Positions 1 to 12,786 of a stretch of 64,000 nt of DNA are shown piece by piece. The notes beneath the pieces are model-generated. The model was not told the origin of the DNA and did not search any database. It was given only the letters and a program-made list of their open reading frames with translations. Origin of the DNA: Promerops cafer. Lineage: Eukaryota; Chordata; Aves; Passeriformes; Nectariniidae. The stretch is from NCBI GenBank assembly GCA_013398275.1, contig VZSE01002064.1, positions 1,038,951 through 1,102,950 on the forward strand. The letters are read 5' to 3'. The position numbers and the translations under genes were made by a program. The number at the start of each line of letters is the position of its first letter. The first letter of the stretch is position 1.

Positions 1-3000
1 ATTTGCATCTAAATGAGATGAGCGTTTCTTTTCATTCGGCTTTGATTTACCTTGATCGCTACAGGTTTTTATTCCTTCTGGGATTTGGGGAACCATATTC
101 CCATTATGCACTCATCTTCCCTTCACATACTGTCTGCCACCTTCAGTCAGTGCCGCCACATAAGTATATATAATAAAGATCTTTTACATCAGATCTGGTT
201 ACCATGCTGTCAGGCCAGTTCCTGGAGTCTGGGACTCAGGAGGAGCAATGAGTGATGAGAATAGCATTTATTTAAGTACTGCCTTTTTTTTTTTATTCCC
301 CCCTTGTTTTTATGTTTAGTATTGACTGTATCCCAACCTGCTTCAGCATTATTAATGTTTCTGAGAATAATTGGATGATAATGCATATTTCCAAATTTTT
401 TGTTCTAAAATTGTTTTTAAATCATTGATTTTCCTTTTTTATTTATTTTTGCCTCTGAAGAGCCTCAGTAGTTCATTAACCAGCATCCTAAAGTTCTGTG
501 TCTGACTCCCTCAGTGAGTTTGTAGATTGCTGTTGGATATGTCGAGATGCTCTATTTGTTCTATGTGTCACTTAGTGTGGGTTAGCTTAGCAAAAGCATT
601 TATTGGCCCAGCTCTTCTCTTGGTTGCATCAAGTTGCATAAGTCATAGTAAATCAATTTAAATCTCAGTATAGTACTGACATGTAGCCATAGCTTTGACA
701 CTTAAGGATAATAATGTAGAAAAACACTTGGGAAGTAAAATTTGTAAATCAACACACATGTGTGAGCCTCTTGTGTTGCACATTATATACTTTTGTTTTG
801 ACTTAATGCAAGATTTTAAACTCCTTTGCACAATATAATCATTCACTGAAGTTTTCTTTCCTATATTCTCCAAATTCTGCAAAGATTTCAGAACTATTTC
901 AGAAGTGGAAAAGGGGAAACTATAATTTGTTGGTCATTTTTGTTTGGATTGCAGTACCTTTCAAGGAGCACTGGACACTTACAAAAAGCAGAGGAAGGTC
1001 CATCCCATGCTCCAAGGACTGTGTGATTTAAAAAGGCAAAGGCAATTACACAAGGTAGTGACAGAGTAGTGTATGCTCTTCTAATGAGAGAATTATCCCC
1101 TCATTAACAAGACTTATCCTCGCTGTCTTCATGTTTTCTATCCCTTTTCTCATTTCAGTGAGGTATTTCTGGTTCCTTGCATATTTACCCAGGTTCTGTA
1201 TGTTCGTATCTTACGATGTTAAGTACATTTCCCTTCAGTGGAGCATCTCCAACATTTCCCTTTTCATTCCCACTCCAAGTCACTGGGGCAGTCCTGTCCT
1301 TCTGACATACTAAATGGGATTTGTCAAGTCCTTGGTGTAACCATGTTTTATTTCCATGAGTAATGAGATACTGTGATAGGGCATCTTGTCCTGCCCTAAA
1401 CGAGACATGCCAAGCCAAACATGAAATGGAATGCCAAATGCTATGTCCTATATGTTTGTCAAGTGTGTGATCTATTTTTTAGAGGCCCAACTCAGTACAC
1501 TGAAATATTTTACTACTTGTGAACTTTAGCTTCTGTTAATATGATTGAAGCAAGTGGAAATGGAAATTGTCAGGGCAATTTAACAAAGCGAGCCTGTAAA
1601 ACTCATTACATCCCAGGTAGTAAAATCACTTTAGAAGGCACATTCTTCAAACTTGAGCTTTATTCAGTAAACTGCATTGGTGCCTGACCTTTTAAGAGCT
1701 TTCTCTTGCCTGGGAGGGAGGAGGGGGAAAGGCCCTGTTGTTCAGAGTTACCTATCTTAAATTACAAACAGCAGCCAGACTTGACTCTGTGCTTTAGATC
1801 ACACAGGATGACAAAGTGTGCAACTGCTCCAAACAGACAGTTAAATGGCCAGCTATTTAGATGAGTTTGATGTGTATTTCACGTAATTGTATACTCCATA
1901 AAGCAGTAAAAAACCAATGTTGTGTGCTGGCTGTATTTTAGCACAAAGTAAATCAAAGTACCAATCTCGTGTTTGTAATTCAACCTAATCTTATCGAGAC
2001 CTGATGCTTTAAAGAAGCTTTAGATTGATACTAGGTAGTGGGTGTGTGAGGGTTAAAGATGCTTTGGAGAAAATAATTCCAGTTAGGTCTATATCTAATT
2101 TGCACAGCAAGATAAATTAGCTTTTTGAGAACTCTCTAAGACCATGGCTGGGTTTCTCCTGCACTGCAGTATAAACATGCCCCTAAGTATGACTTTCTCT
2201 GCACTGTCTCCATGCATGTGTCCAAATAGATGACGGGCTTTTCCTGCCAAAGTTATGAATGAGCTGCCAATCCACCATAGATAACAATTTTAGGCTCTAT
2301 TTTTGTTCTATTTAAAAAAAACCCAAACTTTATTCTTCCAATCGTATGCCACAAATTTTGATTAGTGGCATATATGAAAAGCAAATGTGTCTCTACCAGT
2401 TCATTATTTTCATTTTCTGCCATCTAAACAGTTATGAGCTGTAGGGATTGCATTTTCTTGGGATATCCTTTTCCAGGCTCATGAGCACAAGTCAGGTTGC
2501 TCATTAGTGAGCCCACACAGAGTTTAGTCCAGTAACCTTTGAAGTAAATGGAAAGCCTCTCACATATTTATTGGGTGTGAGATAGATATTTGGTACACAT
2601 TGTGGCATTAAAGGATTTTGTCTAATTACATAATGAGGTTTTTGCCTTATCTATGTAGCTTGTGAAGTTATGGGGAGTATGTTAGAGCTGACTGTGGAAA
2701 ACTTTGAAAAGAGAAAGTGTTATCCTTTTTTGTAATTTTCATGTTTCATGTTTTTGGTTTTTTGGGGTTTTTTTTCCCATTGGTGCTATGCAATTTTTTT
2801 TTCCCTCCTGGATTTGTTACCATCTTATCTAGAGGTTTCCTGAAGATCTTTAAAGACAGTTGGTAAAAAACATAAGTGAAAATAAAAGATGGTTAAGAAA
2901 GAATTGAGAGTGGGGAATAGAGACTTTAAAAGGGAAGTTTTTGCAAGAAGAATTGGTATAAAAAAGAAAAATGTTTCTTTTTGATTTTCTGTGGGCAGAC

Positions 3001-4447
3001 AGATTTGCAAATGCATGAATGGTACTGTGTCCTACATGCAGTGAGAATAGTCAGGTCCACAGGTAACAGATAAAGAGCTATGTAAATTCACAGCACTCCT
3101 GGTTAGAGTCCACCTTGTGTATGTAATCCACAGAAAGTTTGCCAGCATAAAGAAATGATGTGAGGTGATTATACATATAAGTATAGGTAATGGAACTCTG
3201 CAGTAGCTGGTTTTTTTTACCACTGAGAAGTACTGATCTTTGTGTATAAATTGTTTTACATCAAGGGGAACTTGGTGCTAATCCAGATGTAAAGCCTAGG
3301 ATGATGCCCCTTTAAAAATTTGGCCTTTTCCTATGCAGAAAAGAAATGCCCCTTGCTTTACAACAAGTGAAATTTATTCCATTATTCTTGTACATTGGTA
3401 GCATTTCTTCTTCCCTGTTTAAATTCCCTTTTCCAGTGTGTGGCACTGCCTTGGGTTTGAAGCATCAAAAGGGGAGCAATTATAGAAAAAAAATGTTAAT
3501 GTTTCAGGAGGTGTTAGAATGTAAATGATCCATCATCCTGAGGAACAGGAATGCAGATGAGCCTTTGATTGTTGATATATGTGGAATGCTTTATGGCTTT
3601 CTTTCATAAATACTCTCCTTTGCAGAAAACAGAAATAGGGATAGCTGGGACCATGCTCTGTTCTACTAATCAACCTGCAAACTGTGTGCTGTAATGGTAG
3701 TGGCATAGTACCCTTTTTTAATGCCTAGTTGCTATGCCCAGCATTTAAAAAAACATACTTTAAATACAACACAGTGTTTACTATCCATAACCAGGTAATC
3801 TATAGCTGTTGTTGAGGTAAGAAGCAGTTTTGAAGGTTTGCCTTTCTGGAAGGAAGGTTGACATGCATTGAAGGCATTTAATTTGATGGTGAAAGAAAGT
3901 GTTTGTTTAGATACTCAGCTTGCCTTCATTTATTCAAGTTGTTTATGTCACTTAAAGCAGAGTTTTGCAGAAGTTTTGCTCTAGAACCAGCAACAAACTA
4001 CCTGTGTTTTCTTCAGGCTCTGCTCTGGGGCTCACAGGAGTAATCATTAATTGCCTTGCCTTAGTCAAACATTTTTAGCCATAAGTATTTTCCCTTTATT
4101 TCTGAAATTTCAGATTTTAAGGCAAATTATTTGAATATCTTTGTATATAACAGATAATGCAGCAATGACTCCCTCCCTGCATGTTCCTCTACTTGAAATG
4201 AAGGTCAAATGTTGATGAAAAAAAGGGAAAAAAAGAAAGAAGAAGATATTGGATTTTGCAAACAGCATTAATAAACCTCATTCTCTATTTATGTATCTTG
4301 TCATTGTTTTCTCAGCTTTTGCAATGCTAGGGTTACATTTCAATTTTTGGCCTTTTTTTCCTCTATTTGCACTATTTTACATGTCCTCCCTTTAGTGTCA
4401 TCATCTTTTTAAGTGCTTTATTGTTTGTAGCAACTGAACTACAAATT
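1..4447. other. AT-rich stretch without recognised gene
   Basis: No coding or RNA gene is seen. Open frames are all shorter than 80 codons and look random. A POU-type octamer (ATTTGCAT) lies at 1-8. A T12 run lies near 283-294. A G-rich run with three short G-tracts lies near 1712-1727, which is one tract short of a canonical G-quadruplex. A purine-rich patch of A and G lies near 4215-4250. Single motifs of this kind occur by chance at this density, so none is called functional. Confidence 0.6.
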
Positions 4448-4494
4448 ATTTACATTAACACATCTGCACAGCCTTAGTATGTGTTAATGTAAAT
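4448..4494. repeat. Perfect 16-bp inverted repeat (hairpin)
   Basis: The left arm ATTTACATTAACACAT (4448-4463) is the exact reverse complement of the right arm ATGTGTTAATGTAAAT (4479-4494). A 15-nt spacer separates them. Pairing does not extend outward: the next pair is a T-G wobble, followed by mismatches. A perfect 16-bp match at so short a distance is very unlikely by chance in 64 kb. It could be a folded RNA, a cruciform, a compact MITE remnant or a paired binding site. The stem is shorter than a normal microRNA precursor. No target-site duplication was identified. Confidence 0.85.
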
Positions 4495-7400
4495 GCCTTC
4501 CCTCTTTTTACTAAATTCTATGAGATACTTCAACCCAGCCTTAGTTCAGAAAAATATTTTAAAATATGGTGCAATTCTAGTATTGTAGTAGATCATATTA
4601 GTTTTTGTTCAGAAGATGAGCTTAACTATGTTTAAAATTAAATATATGAACTGCTCAGCCAGTTTTTCTGTCTGTAGCTCAGCTGTCTTCTAACCTCAGC
4701 TCTCTGATTTTCATTTTGCTCATAACATGGGCAGAATGAATTCCTGGGGAAGTCCCTACAGAATTACCCTACAAACACAGCCTCCTTGCTGAGGAAAAGA
4801 ACTGACGCTGCCCTTGGAGCACAGGGTCATTTGCTTGGTCACATGTTTCCAATAAACTGTCTTAGCTTGAATTGTAGTTTTGGTTGGTGACTTTGATGTC
4901 ACTATGTGTTAGCAAGAGATGGTCACAGCCTCTCATATGTTTAGGCTGACTGTGGTTCCTCTACAGCTCGTGTGAGGGAAAATGTGTTGGACTCTACTTA
5001 GTTTGACAACCTGGAGTAAAAGGAAAAGATATGTTTTTACGAAGATGTTGAGAAAATCACATTTACTCAGGGCTTTTAGTGCCCAACATAAAGTAGCACT
5101 AATCATAATTATTGGAGCACTTTTCCCACAAAAATGTTTGAAGGCATAAGATTCAGACCTGTTTATCTTCTTAAAAAGTGCTTGTAGTGGAAAACAGATG
5201 CAGCTGTTTGGTATATACACCATTTTCCTGGTAATCTGAACCTATCAGTAGCAAAATGAAATTATGCATAAATTTATTGTTGAAATGGTGAGTAGTCACA
5301 AGGAGAACACCTACAGTGACTCCTTGTTTATCATAATTTGCCCCCCAAAAAGATAGGTGTAGGCAGTATGATCCCCTGTTAAACCACTTGGGTTTATTAA
5401 CAAATCACTCACATTTTTGTTAGTCACTGCAATTATTTCTTTTGTCCTAGTTTTATTCTTCCAAGTCATAGAATAATTCCAGGATACAATTAATTTCCAG
5501 GAATGCTCACCAATTTTAGTGGGATTTGCAAGCTATCAGTTCTTTTCCAGATGTGCACAGTGAAAATATCTACACTTTGTATATGTATGTGTATATGGGA
5601 GGCTGGAGCTGTATTAGATAGTAACCACTATTGAGCATACTATGTACAATCTATTGAATATAAATCTGTTTTCTGCACTACAATTCCTATTTTGAATAAC
5701 TCTTCTTTCTTTTTCTCAGTATTGCTCATAACTTTTTTCCTGCAATTAAGCAAAGAGGCAAGCAGCAGGAAAGGCACATTAAGAAAATATAATAGCTAGG
5801 TGCATTTTTGTAGGCCTCTGTCTTTTTTTCATGCAGTGATTTGTTTAAATTTTAAGCTACACAAAGATGAAGAATTCAACACAGAGAAAGGACATTTAGG
5901 AGTCCTCATAGCAAACACAGTGATGCCTAGAAACAATACTAGTGCTTTCTAGGGACTCGGGGAAAAGATATTTTAACTCATTGTAGTAGCGAGCCATGAT
6001 CCCTGTCTCATCTCCTAGAAAAAATTACCAAATTTTTCAAAAAAATATTTTCAGTAACAGAGAGAAGGTATGTGAAAAGTTATCTTTCCTTGATTTTACA
6101 ATTAATTAATCCAAAAACTATCTCTGAAGTAGCAGTATTATGAAAAAAATTCAGATCAGTACTAAGGCAGCTTGACTGGCTACATGGTGTGTCTGCGTTG
6201 TGCTTGCTTCTTTCTGATGGAGGTTTTCCTGTCTAAAACATTGCTGTAAGGGTTTGAGTAAGCTAGAGGAGTTTCTGTCTGGTAGCGTATACTCGATACA
6301 AACAGACACTGTGCAGAGCAGGCCTTACAGTAGCACTGGCTTAAAATATTCAACCTGTAGTATTCAGGGAAAAATTTCCAGTCTGGTAACTGTGTCGTAT
6401 TTTCTCTCAAAACACTATTTGTTTTCTGTAGACAAAGAGCAGCTTTTGTATAGGTAGTTGAAAGTACAAAGAGGTCTCTTGGCAAATCATTAATCTTGCT
6501 TATAATTGCTAGTCAGCACTGTAGCTCTTTTCCATAAATTAAAAGAGGAGGGTTAGCCAAACATCTTGTGTTTCCTGAGGCAGCGAGCAAGATGAGCTGA
6601 TTGTCAGGGCCAGGGACTCCATTTGAAACTTGTATTAATGTGTAATACCATTCAGTAGGGAAGATGGGAAGGAATAACAAAGATAGGGAAAAGAAGAATT
6701 AACGTAGTTTGTTTACATCATTAGAAAGGTGGAAGACAGACTTAACTCATCCTTGGCTTCCATTGTTTAAAGGGCTTTCCTTTTGCTCATGAGTAAATGA
6801 CATAACTGCCCATGTTTCCCTCATGTTTTGTTTCTTGTGAGGATGTTTACTCACGTGTGTCAGTTGAAAAGTGAGTGGCCCTGGTCTCACATCCCAGAGT
6901 GGACATTCACACTGGGGGCTAGCGGGACGAGGACCATGAGGAGCAATGGTTTAGCCATAGCCAGAGGACAGCTTCTATAAACATCTCCACTGAAAAGAGT
7001 TGAACTGCTCTTCCTCCTTGATGATGTTCATCTAATTATTATTTTCTCAGAGGCATGGTTGCGTCAGCAAGGTGCAGTTTATGGTATGGGGTGAAAGCTG
7101 AGGGACTTTCTGAGAAAAGATTCTTCTCATTCCTCTCTATTTCTGCTATTTTATTCTCTCAGGGGGAGTGTCTGAGTTTTCCCAGTATGACTCTGGACAA
7201 GCAAGGAGTAGACTGTCACCCTCCTCGCAGTCTGTTCTGAGGGTCAGGCTGCTTGCTCATGGGATCAGAGCAGATACACAGAGACTGCTGGGGTCCCCAC
7301 ACCCTGCTGCCCTACAAAGATCATGCAGGAGGAGGGCTGGGCTTTTCATGTCCCTCTGTCCTCCCTTTTTGTACTTCTGTAATTCCCTCTTAACTTTTCA

Positions 7401-8517
7401 CAACAGAAAGCTCCTAATTAGCCTTTTCTTAGTCGGACTCTGAGTCCAACTCGGCTGCTTGTGAAGAGCTCTTTAGGTAAGTCAAGTGTGGGGTGTTCTT
7501 CTGTTCTGTGTTATAACACAGCTTGTCAGCTCAGGGATTTCACACACTGGTGTGGCAAACACTTTTCTTTGTATGTATCTCAGGACTATGACTCTTAAAA
7601 GTGTTTTAAATTTATTTTAAAAAAAAACAACACACAAGGCAAAATGCTTGTCTGGGAGAGCTTGCACAGTGCTGGTGGTTTTGGATTAAATATGTACAGC
7701 ATGCAGCTATACTGCACTAGTAGCTTTTAGTACTGAACCATTCAGGCTCCTCTGATAAAGGCTGGCGTATTGCCCACTTCCTTATAAGTTTCTGGATACA
7801 GCATAATGATATTGAGGATGTGACCAAGAAAGCATGCAGCTCCAAACAATCACGCTAGTGCTTTGCATGCCAGGCAATATGGTGCTCTTGACATGGGGTC
7901 TTTCCCTTTCCCAACATTTATCTGCCTTGTTTAGATTGAAACCTATTCTGGGAGTTTCCTTATGTTTTATTTTTAAACTGTCTGTCAAATCCCAATGCTT
8001 AACTACCATAATAGAAGAAAATAAACAACATCTCTCAAAACATAAAGGGCATTATACTGAAAGATGCATGTGCAAATTTATAGTATTACTCAGACTTTTT
8101 AAAACATTATACAAAATTCCTCTTTAGCAAAAAAAAGGCAAAAAGTAATGCTACCTTCTGGGCAGTAGCACTATGACATTCCTGTACAGTAGATTTTTCC
8201 CAACCTCCCAACTCTGTTTAAGTGCCTTTACAAAGATGTATGCCCCATGGGGACTGCAAAACAGTATCACAAAATGCCTAAAAGCTTGGGAGGCCACATT
8301 TTGTATAGGAGTAGAAATGCTAATCATCTTGTCCCCTTGATGACCTCTTGAGGGCCACTAAAATGGCAATACTCTATCTCCAGTTTGAAAACTGTTGCTC
8401 TCCAGGCAAGGGATTAACTCAAGCTTCCTGGTACACTGAGTAAAGGTACTATTCATATTGACTTCTTAGGCAACATAGAAACCTGATTGCATGAGGTAAG
8501 TGTAAAGATAATGTTTA
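4495..8517. other. AT-rich stretch without recognised gene
   Basis: Nothing gene-like was found. Open frames reach about 100 codons on both strands but show no family motif. There are short A and T runs (for example near 7620) and a short C run near 5341. A sequence near 5467-5490 recalls the reverse complement of the CR1 tail (AGTCATAGAATAATTCC), but the diagnostic neighbouring bases are missing, so no repeat is called. Confidence 0.55.
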
Positions 8518-8544
8518 TTGGCAGAGAAGTTAGTTCTCTGCCAA
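8518..8544. repeat. Perfect 11-bp inverted repeat, 5-nt loop
   Basis: TTGGCAGAGAA (8518-8528) pairs exactly with TTCTCTGCCAA (8534-8544) around the 5-nt loop GTTAG. The outer ends are TTGGC and GCCAA, the two half-sites of an NF1 palindrome, but they are 17 bp apart instead of the usual 5. A normal NF1 dimer site is therefore not supported. The element is a strong local hairpin of unknown role. Confidence 0.8.
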
Positions 8545-9392
8545 CAGTTAGTAGATGAGATAATTAGAAACACAAAATGCAGAAAAACATGAACATGGAG
8601 TGGAGGAGAAGTCAGAGCTTGAAGAACAGTATTTGCATACTACTCAGATCACTAGTGGTTTTCCTGTTCATGTAAATTCTCTTTCCTGTTTTATACTGTT
8701 AGTTTTCTGTTTAAATTTCAATTTGAAGTATGTGAAGAAGGACCAGATGGTTATACAGTCGGGATTGGTGGCAGAGAAGTAGCAAATGATTTTATAATAT
8801 GAACAAACCAGGTTCTAGCTGTTTGATCTCAGCAATTTCTTCCTAGGTTGGAAACCCATCTATTAAATTTCTGTTTCCCATATGGGCACTCATAGGCTGA
8901 GATCAAGCCACCTCTAAACTATCTCTTTGATGAGTTAAATAAATTGATGATCTTGCATCTCACACTGTGAAGCAAATGCTTTGATTCTTTCATCATTCTT
9001 CTTGCTTTTTCCCCTGCAACAGCTCTGGTTTTTCCAAGCCCTTACTGTGAAAGTGAGAACTTGGACCTCACAGCTCCTAGATTGCAAGCACTAGAGCCAA
9101 GGTGTTGTACTTACTCATCCTGTATCCCCCTTTCATCACATCATAGCCTCTTGAAGCAGTGCTGCTCTAAGAATTCATGTTCATCTTCTCATTTAGCCTG
9201 ACCTCAAGACTTTGTCAGAGGTACAGCTCAGAGCTGAGCTCACCACCTAGAAAATTCTATTTCTTATTCCTAGATGAAAGCCTGTATGCTTTTAAACAGT
9301 GCGTTGTTTGGTTATGTTGATGCATGAGAGAGCTCACTGATGTCAACTTTTGAATCAGTGTGATCTGGAGCTCTAGTGAGAATAAATAGTTT

Positions 9393-9415
9393 TGCTATTT
9401 TCATCGAAAATAGCA
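9393..9415. repeat. Perfect 10-bp inverted repeat, 3-nt loop
   Basis: TGCTATTTTC (9393-9402) and GAAAATAGCA (9406-9415) are exact reverse complements around the loop ATC. Together they make a tight hairpin, or a near-palindromic binding site, in AT-rich DNA. One such match in 64 kb could arise by chance. Confidence 0.75.
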
Positions 9416-10845
9416 TGATTGTATGACGAATGATTGCATATCTGGGAAAAAAAAAAGATGCAGGTGAAATGGGAAAAGGATCATGCATAGGATTGGTTTG
9501 GTTTTGTGTGGGGCTTTTGTAAACGGATCCAGTAATTCTATTAGCCTAATTTGACATCTTAGTTTCAAAAGTCAGAATTTAGGCATTATTTAAGATGGTT
9601 GTTTTGCATTCCCATGCTTATATAAAAGACCTCATGTAACTGAGTATAGAGAGGAGGGAAGAAAATCCTTTGATCCTTCAGCAAAAAGTTTTTATGTAAG
9701 TAGCCTTCTCGTGGTGAGCTCTGGAAGTCTGGACAGATCATTGTCCATCTGTTTTTACAACTTTCTGTGATCACCATCCAGCAAATGCTGTTTAATCTAC
9801 AGAGAATAAACACTTCCAGAGTTGACAATGTGCTTCCCAGGTGGTGAGGGGGAGGGTCACGCAGCCAGGCCATTTGCTGAAATGTAGGAAAACAGTCATC
9901 CAGAGCAAAAAATTATCTATGGAGACTTTAGGGGAGAATCACATCTCTTTCATTTTCCTTTTCTTTTAGAAACCAGAGACTCTTTTGGAAAGAAATATAA
10001 AGGAACCGGTAACTTGTCTTGTGCTGGACGAGTTAGCGCACAAGAAGGAAGAGATGCCAAGATCTTTAGAATCAGTAGCTCTTTTTTTAAAGATTAAAGG
10101 AGTGCGAAGGAAACATGTAATGTTTGTGCAGAAGGCTAATGAAACAAATTCCCATAACTGTGTTTCCATGTGTACTGTTGATTGCTGGAAGAGGGATTGG
10201 AGGCCCAGAACTGCAGCATGGAAACGAGCCGCTGTGTCTGGATCATGTCATGGCAAGGAGGTTTAGTAGCTCTGAGGCACTGCCCTCATTTGTGCTGGAG
10301 CTTAACATCCCCTCCAAAACATTTTGCAGCAGGCAGACAACCAGCCCTCATTGCTGTTCATCCCAAGGACTGTGCTTGTCCAGGCTACATTCAGATCAGA
10401 AATTCTGTGCTGTTTTTCTCACCCCAAGAGAAGGTTGCAGGGCTTAGGCTCCCTGGCACAGGATGTAAGTATTGTACATATGTTTTCATGTTATGGTAAC
10501 AAAAAGGCATATGCCACTGTCACTGGTGCTGCTCTAACTATGGCACTGCTGGCTTATTTTTATCTTGATCTCAGTTTTGTGTGCCTTTGTGAATGCTTGT
10601 ATTTCTATTCACAGGATATTCCTTCATGGGAATCCAAAGGGAATTACAGAACAAATGCACAAAACTTCCTGTGCTGTAAAACCCGACTTCAAGTACCCTG
10701 CGCTTCTGAAATACCCAGAATATTCAGGGTTCTTTCCTTATCTTTCTTAACAGTTCTTCACTCTGAAATGTACAAGACCCTGTAGTCCTGGATAGTTTAT
10801 TCCCCAAAATTCTCAGGGTACCTCAGCTCCAGGCCTCTTTTGTGA

Positions 10846-10868
10846 TTTTTTGTTTGTTTGTTTGTTTG
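10846..10868 (+). repeat. (GTTT)n microsatellite
   Basis: Five tandem TTTG units preceded by a T run. It is the same class of repeat as the CAAA-rich tracts elsewhere in the window, read on the opposite strand. Confidence 0.85.
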
Positions 10869-12346
10869 GGTCTCTCTCTTTTTGTAGATAGTTAGTCAGG
10901 TAGACAATATACGTATGAACCTAATTTGGGGGCCTAGCTAACTTTCCTGACATCTCTCCATCAGGTGTATCACCTATGTGTGGCAGGGTTTCAGAAACGG
11001 GAACATGAGAGGGAATGAAGCAATTTGGCTTTTTGACTACTTCTTCATGAGCTGTTTGGAAGGGGTATGACGGGGCTTTGCTCTTGATCGGTCCCCAAGT
11101 ACATAAAAATAAATCTTGTCCAAACACATGCCTTTCTCTAGCTGCAGTGGTTTTAAAAGAAAGTTGCCCTCTGAGCTGGGATTCCTTCTGTGTTTTCTCA
11201 TCCCAAATTTAAGGATTGGTGGTTTTAAAATGTAAGTAAGTGTTTCCCATCTTTGCCTCTAATCCATTAATATCACATATCATCTAAGCTGCTGAAATTA
11301 ATAAGCGTAGTGAAGAAACCACATCCACACCCCAACTGGCCTTCTTGTGTGGCTGGACTAGGCTGACAGCACTGCCTGCCAGCAGTATCCATCACTGCCA
11401 AATGTGAGTCTACTGGATGTGCAGCGGTAGGTTCATGAAATATTTTTGCCACTACAGGTCAAGCAATTGAATATGAATATTGGCAGGATCACATTGAGAG
11501 TGTTGTTTAATAGAGCTGTTCCTTCTTAGAAAATGGGTTTTTAAATGGACTGTGGAGCTAGCTCAGGATGGAAAGGTCTTGTGTCCAACTGAAAGGCTGT
11601 ATAAACTAATAGCATCCAACACAAGGTGTAAAAGCTGGGAAAACTGCATGCCCTGCATGTGGCCAAGTCAAGTTCAGGGTCAGCACACTTCTGTTCTGGA
11701 CAAGAAAAGTCAAACCCATTCCTTGCCACCTGGGAACACCGAACAACTGAGGTTAAGGGAGTTTGTTTGCTAATCAAAGTGGGACCTTTTTGTTTGTCAT
11801 GACTTAGACTACTTCAAATAGCATCAACTGTTTCCCTCTTGCTAATTATCTGTATTAAGGAAGACTAATGAAAATTTAAGAATAATTTCTGCTCTCACTT
11901 TGTTACCTGTAAGTATTTTTCTAGCCTGTCACAATTTTCTGTTAATCTGTTCACCACTATGAAGTTTAAAAACAGTAATGAAGAAAAATAATTTGTGGAT
12001 TACATAATTTCAGAACAGACCTTTGAGGTTTAACTGCAAGGTCAAAGTCACAAGGCACTGCTTTTGACACAAGTTGCTTTTTCATCTGCAGAGCTTAAGT
12101 TTGGTGGTTATTTGAAAGCTGGGAGATGCCTGCTGAGACCTGGTTTATGTCAGGTCGACCTTACCAGCAACAGATGCTGTGAGCAAAGATCTTATAAAGG
12201 GGTGTGGAGGACACATTTATTTATTTACCTATCTGTCACTGATGGTACTTTGAGACATAACAGCCTTGCAGAGCCTCATTAGGTTCATGTAAAGGAAAGA
12301 ATAGGGGAAAACTACTTTGTCTTGTCAGTACATATTAGATTTAATA

Positions 12347-12371
12347 TGTGTATATATATATATACACACAC
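12347..12371 (+). repeat. (TG)(TA)n(CA)n compound microsatellite
   Basis: A TGTG start leads into about seven TA units and then CACACACA, so the core from 12347 to 12368 is a perfect palindrome. Such arrays can form cruciforms and are usually length-polymorphic. Confidence 0.9.
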
Positions 12372-12515
12372 AGAGGTCTAAAAAGAGAGAGAACTATTTA
12401 ACCATTTTTTAATTAGATAATTTAAGGTGGCAAAATACTTGCTAGGATTCAGGGCTTTGGCACAGGATATGTTGTCCCTAAAGTACTCTAAGCATGGCAC
12501 ATAGTACTGGTTATT

Positions 12516-12550
12516 AAAAAAAAACAAACAAACAAAAAAACAAACAGAAA
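12516..12550 (+). repeat. (AAAC)n / A-rich simple repeat
   Basis: An A9 run is followed by repeated CAAA units, a second A run and further CAAA units. It is simple-sequence DNA with no coding content. Confidence 0.85.
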
Positions 12551-12786
12551 ACTACATCTACTACTTCAGATTTTGGTCCTTCATTCTGGGCTGCCAGAGC
12601 ATGGATGACACAGTAGATAGTACTGACCCTCAAGACTAAGAGGCAACAAATTCAGGGTAGTGTGGATACTCTTCCATGCTCTCTTGGTGGTTTACTGTGT
12701 GACACTGGTCAACCCATTTCTTCTCACCATCTTTGTACTCCCTCTAGCTTTTTTCTTTTTGATACCTGTTGCTCTTGGACACTTTC

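Larger units (their letters stand above)
8545..12346. other. Stretch without recognised gene
   Basis: Several overlapping open frames lie at 9985-10785, the longest being 153 codons on the plus strand. They show no family motif and no convincing pair of splice sites, so they are treated as chance. The stretch also contains the hairpin at 9393-9415 and a GTTT array at 10846-10868, listed separately. Confidence 0.5.

Noticed and set aside
4448..4494. Reading the 16-bp hairpin as a microRNA precursor
   Set aside because: The stem is about 16 bp, well below the usual length, and pairing does not extend outward. I recognise no known microRNA sequence in it.
5467..5500. Possible reverse-strand CR1 tail (AGTCATAGAATAATTCC)
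   Set aside because: Only the TCATAGAAT word fits. The GTTGGAAGGGA-type block that should follow is absent.
9985..10785. Overlapping plus-strand open frames up to 153 codons
   Set aside because: There is no domain, no consistent coding bias and no convincing splice pair. Several frames are open at once because stops are locally scarce.
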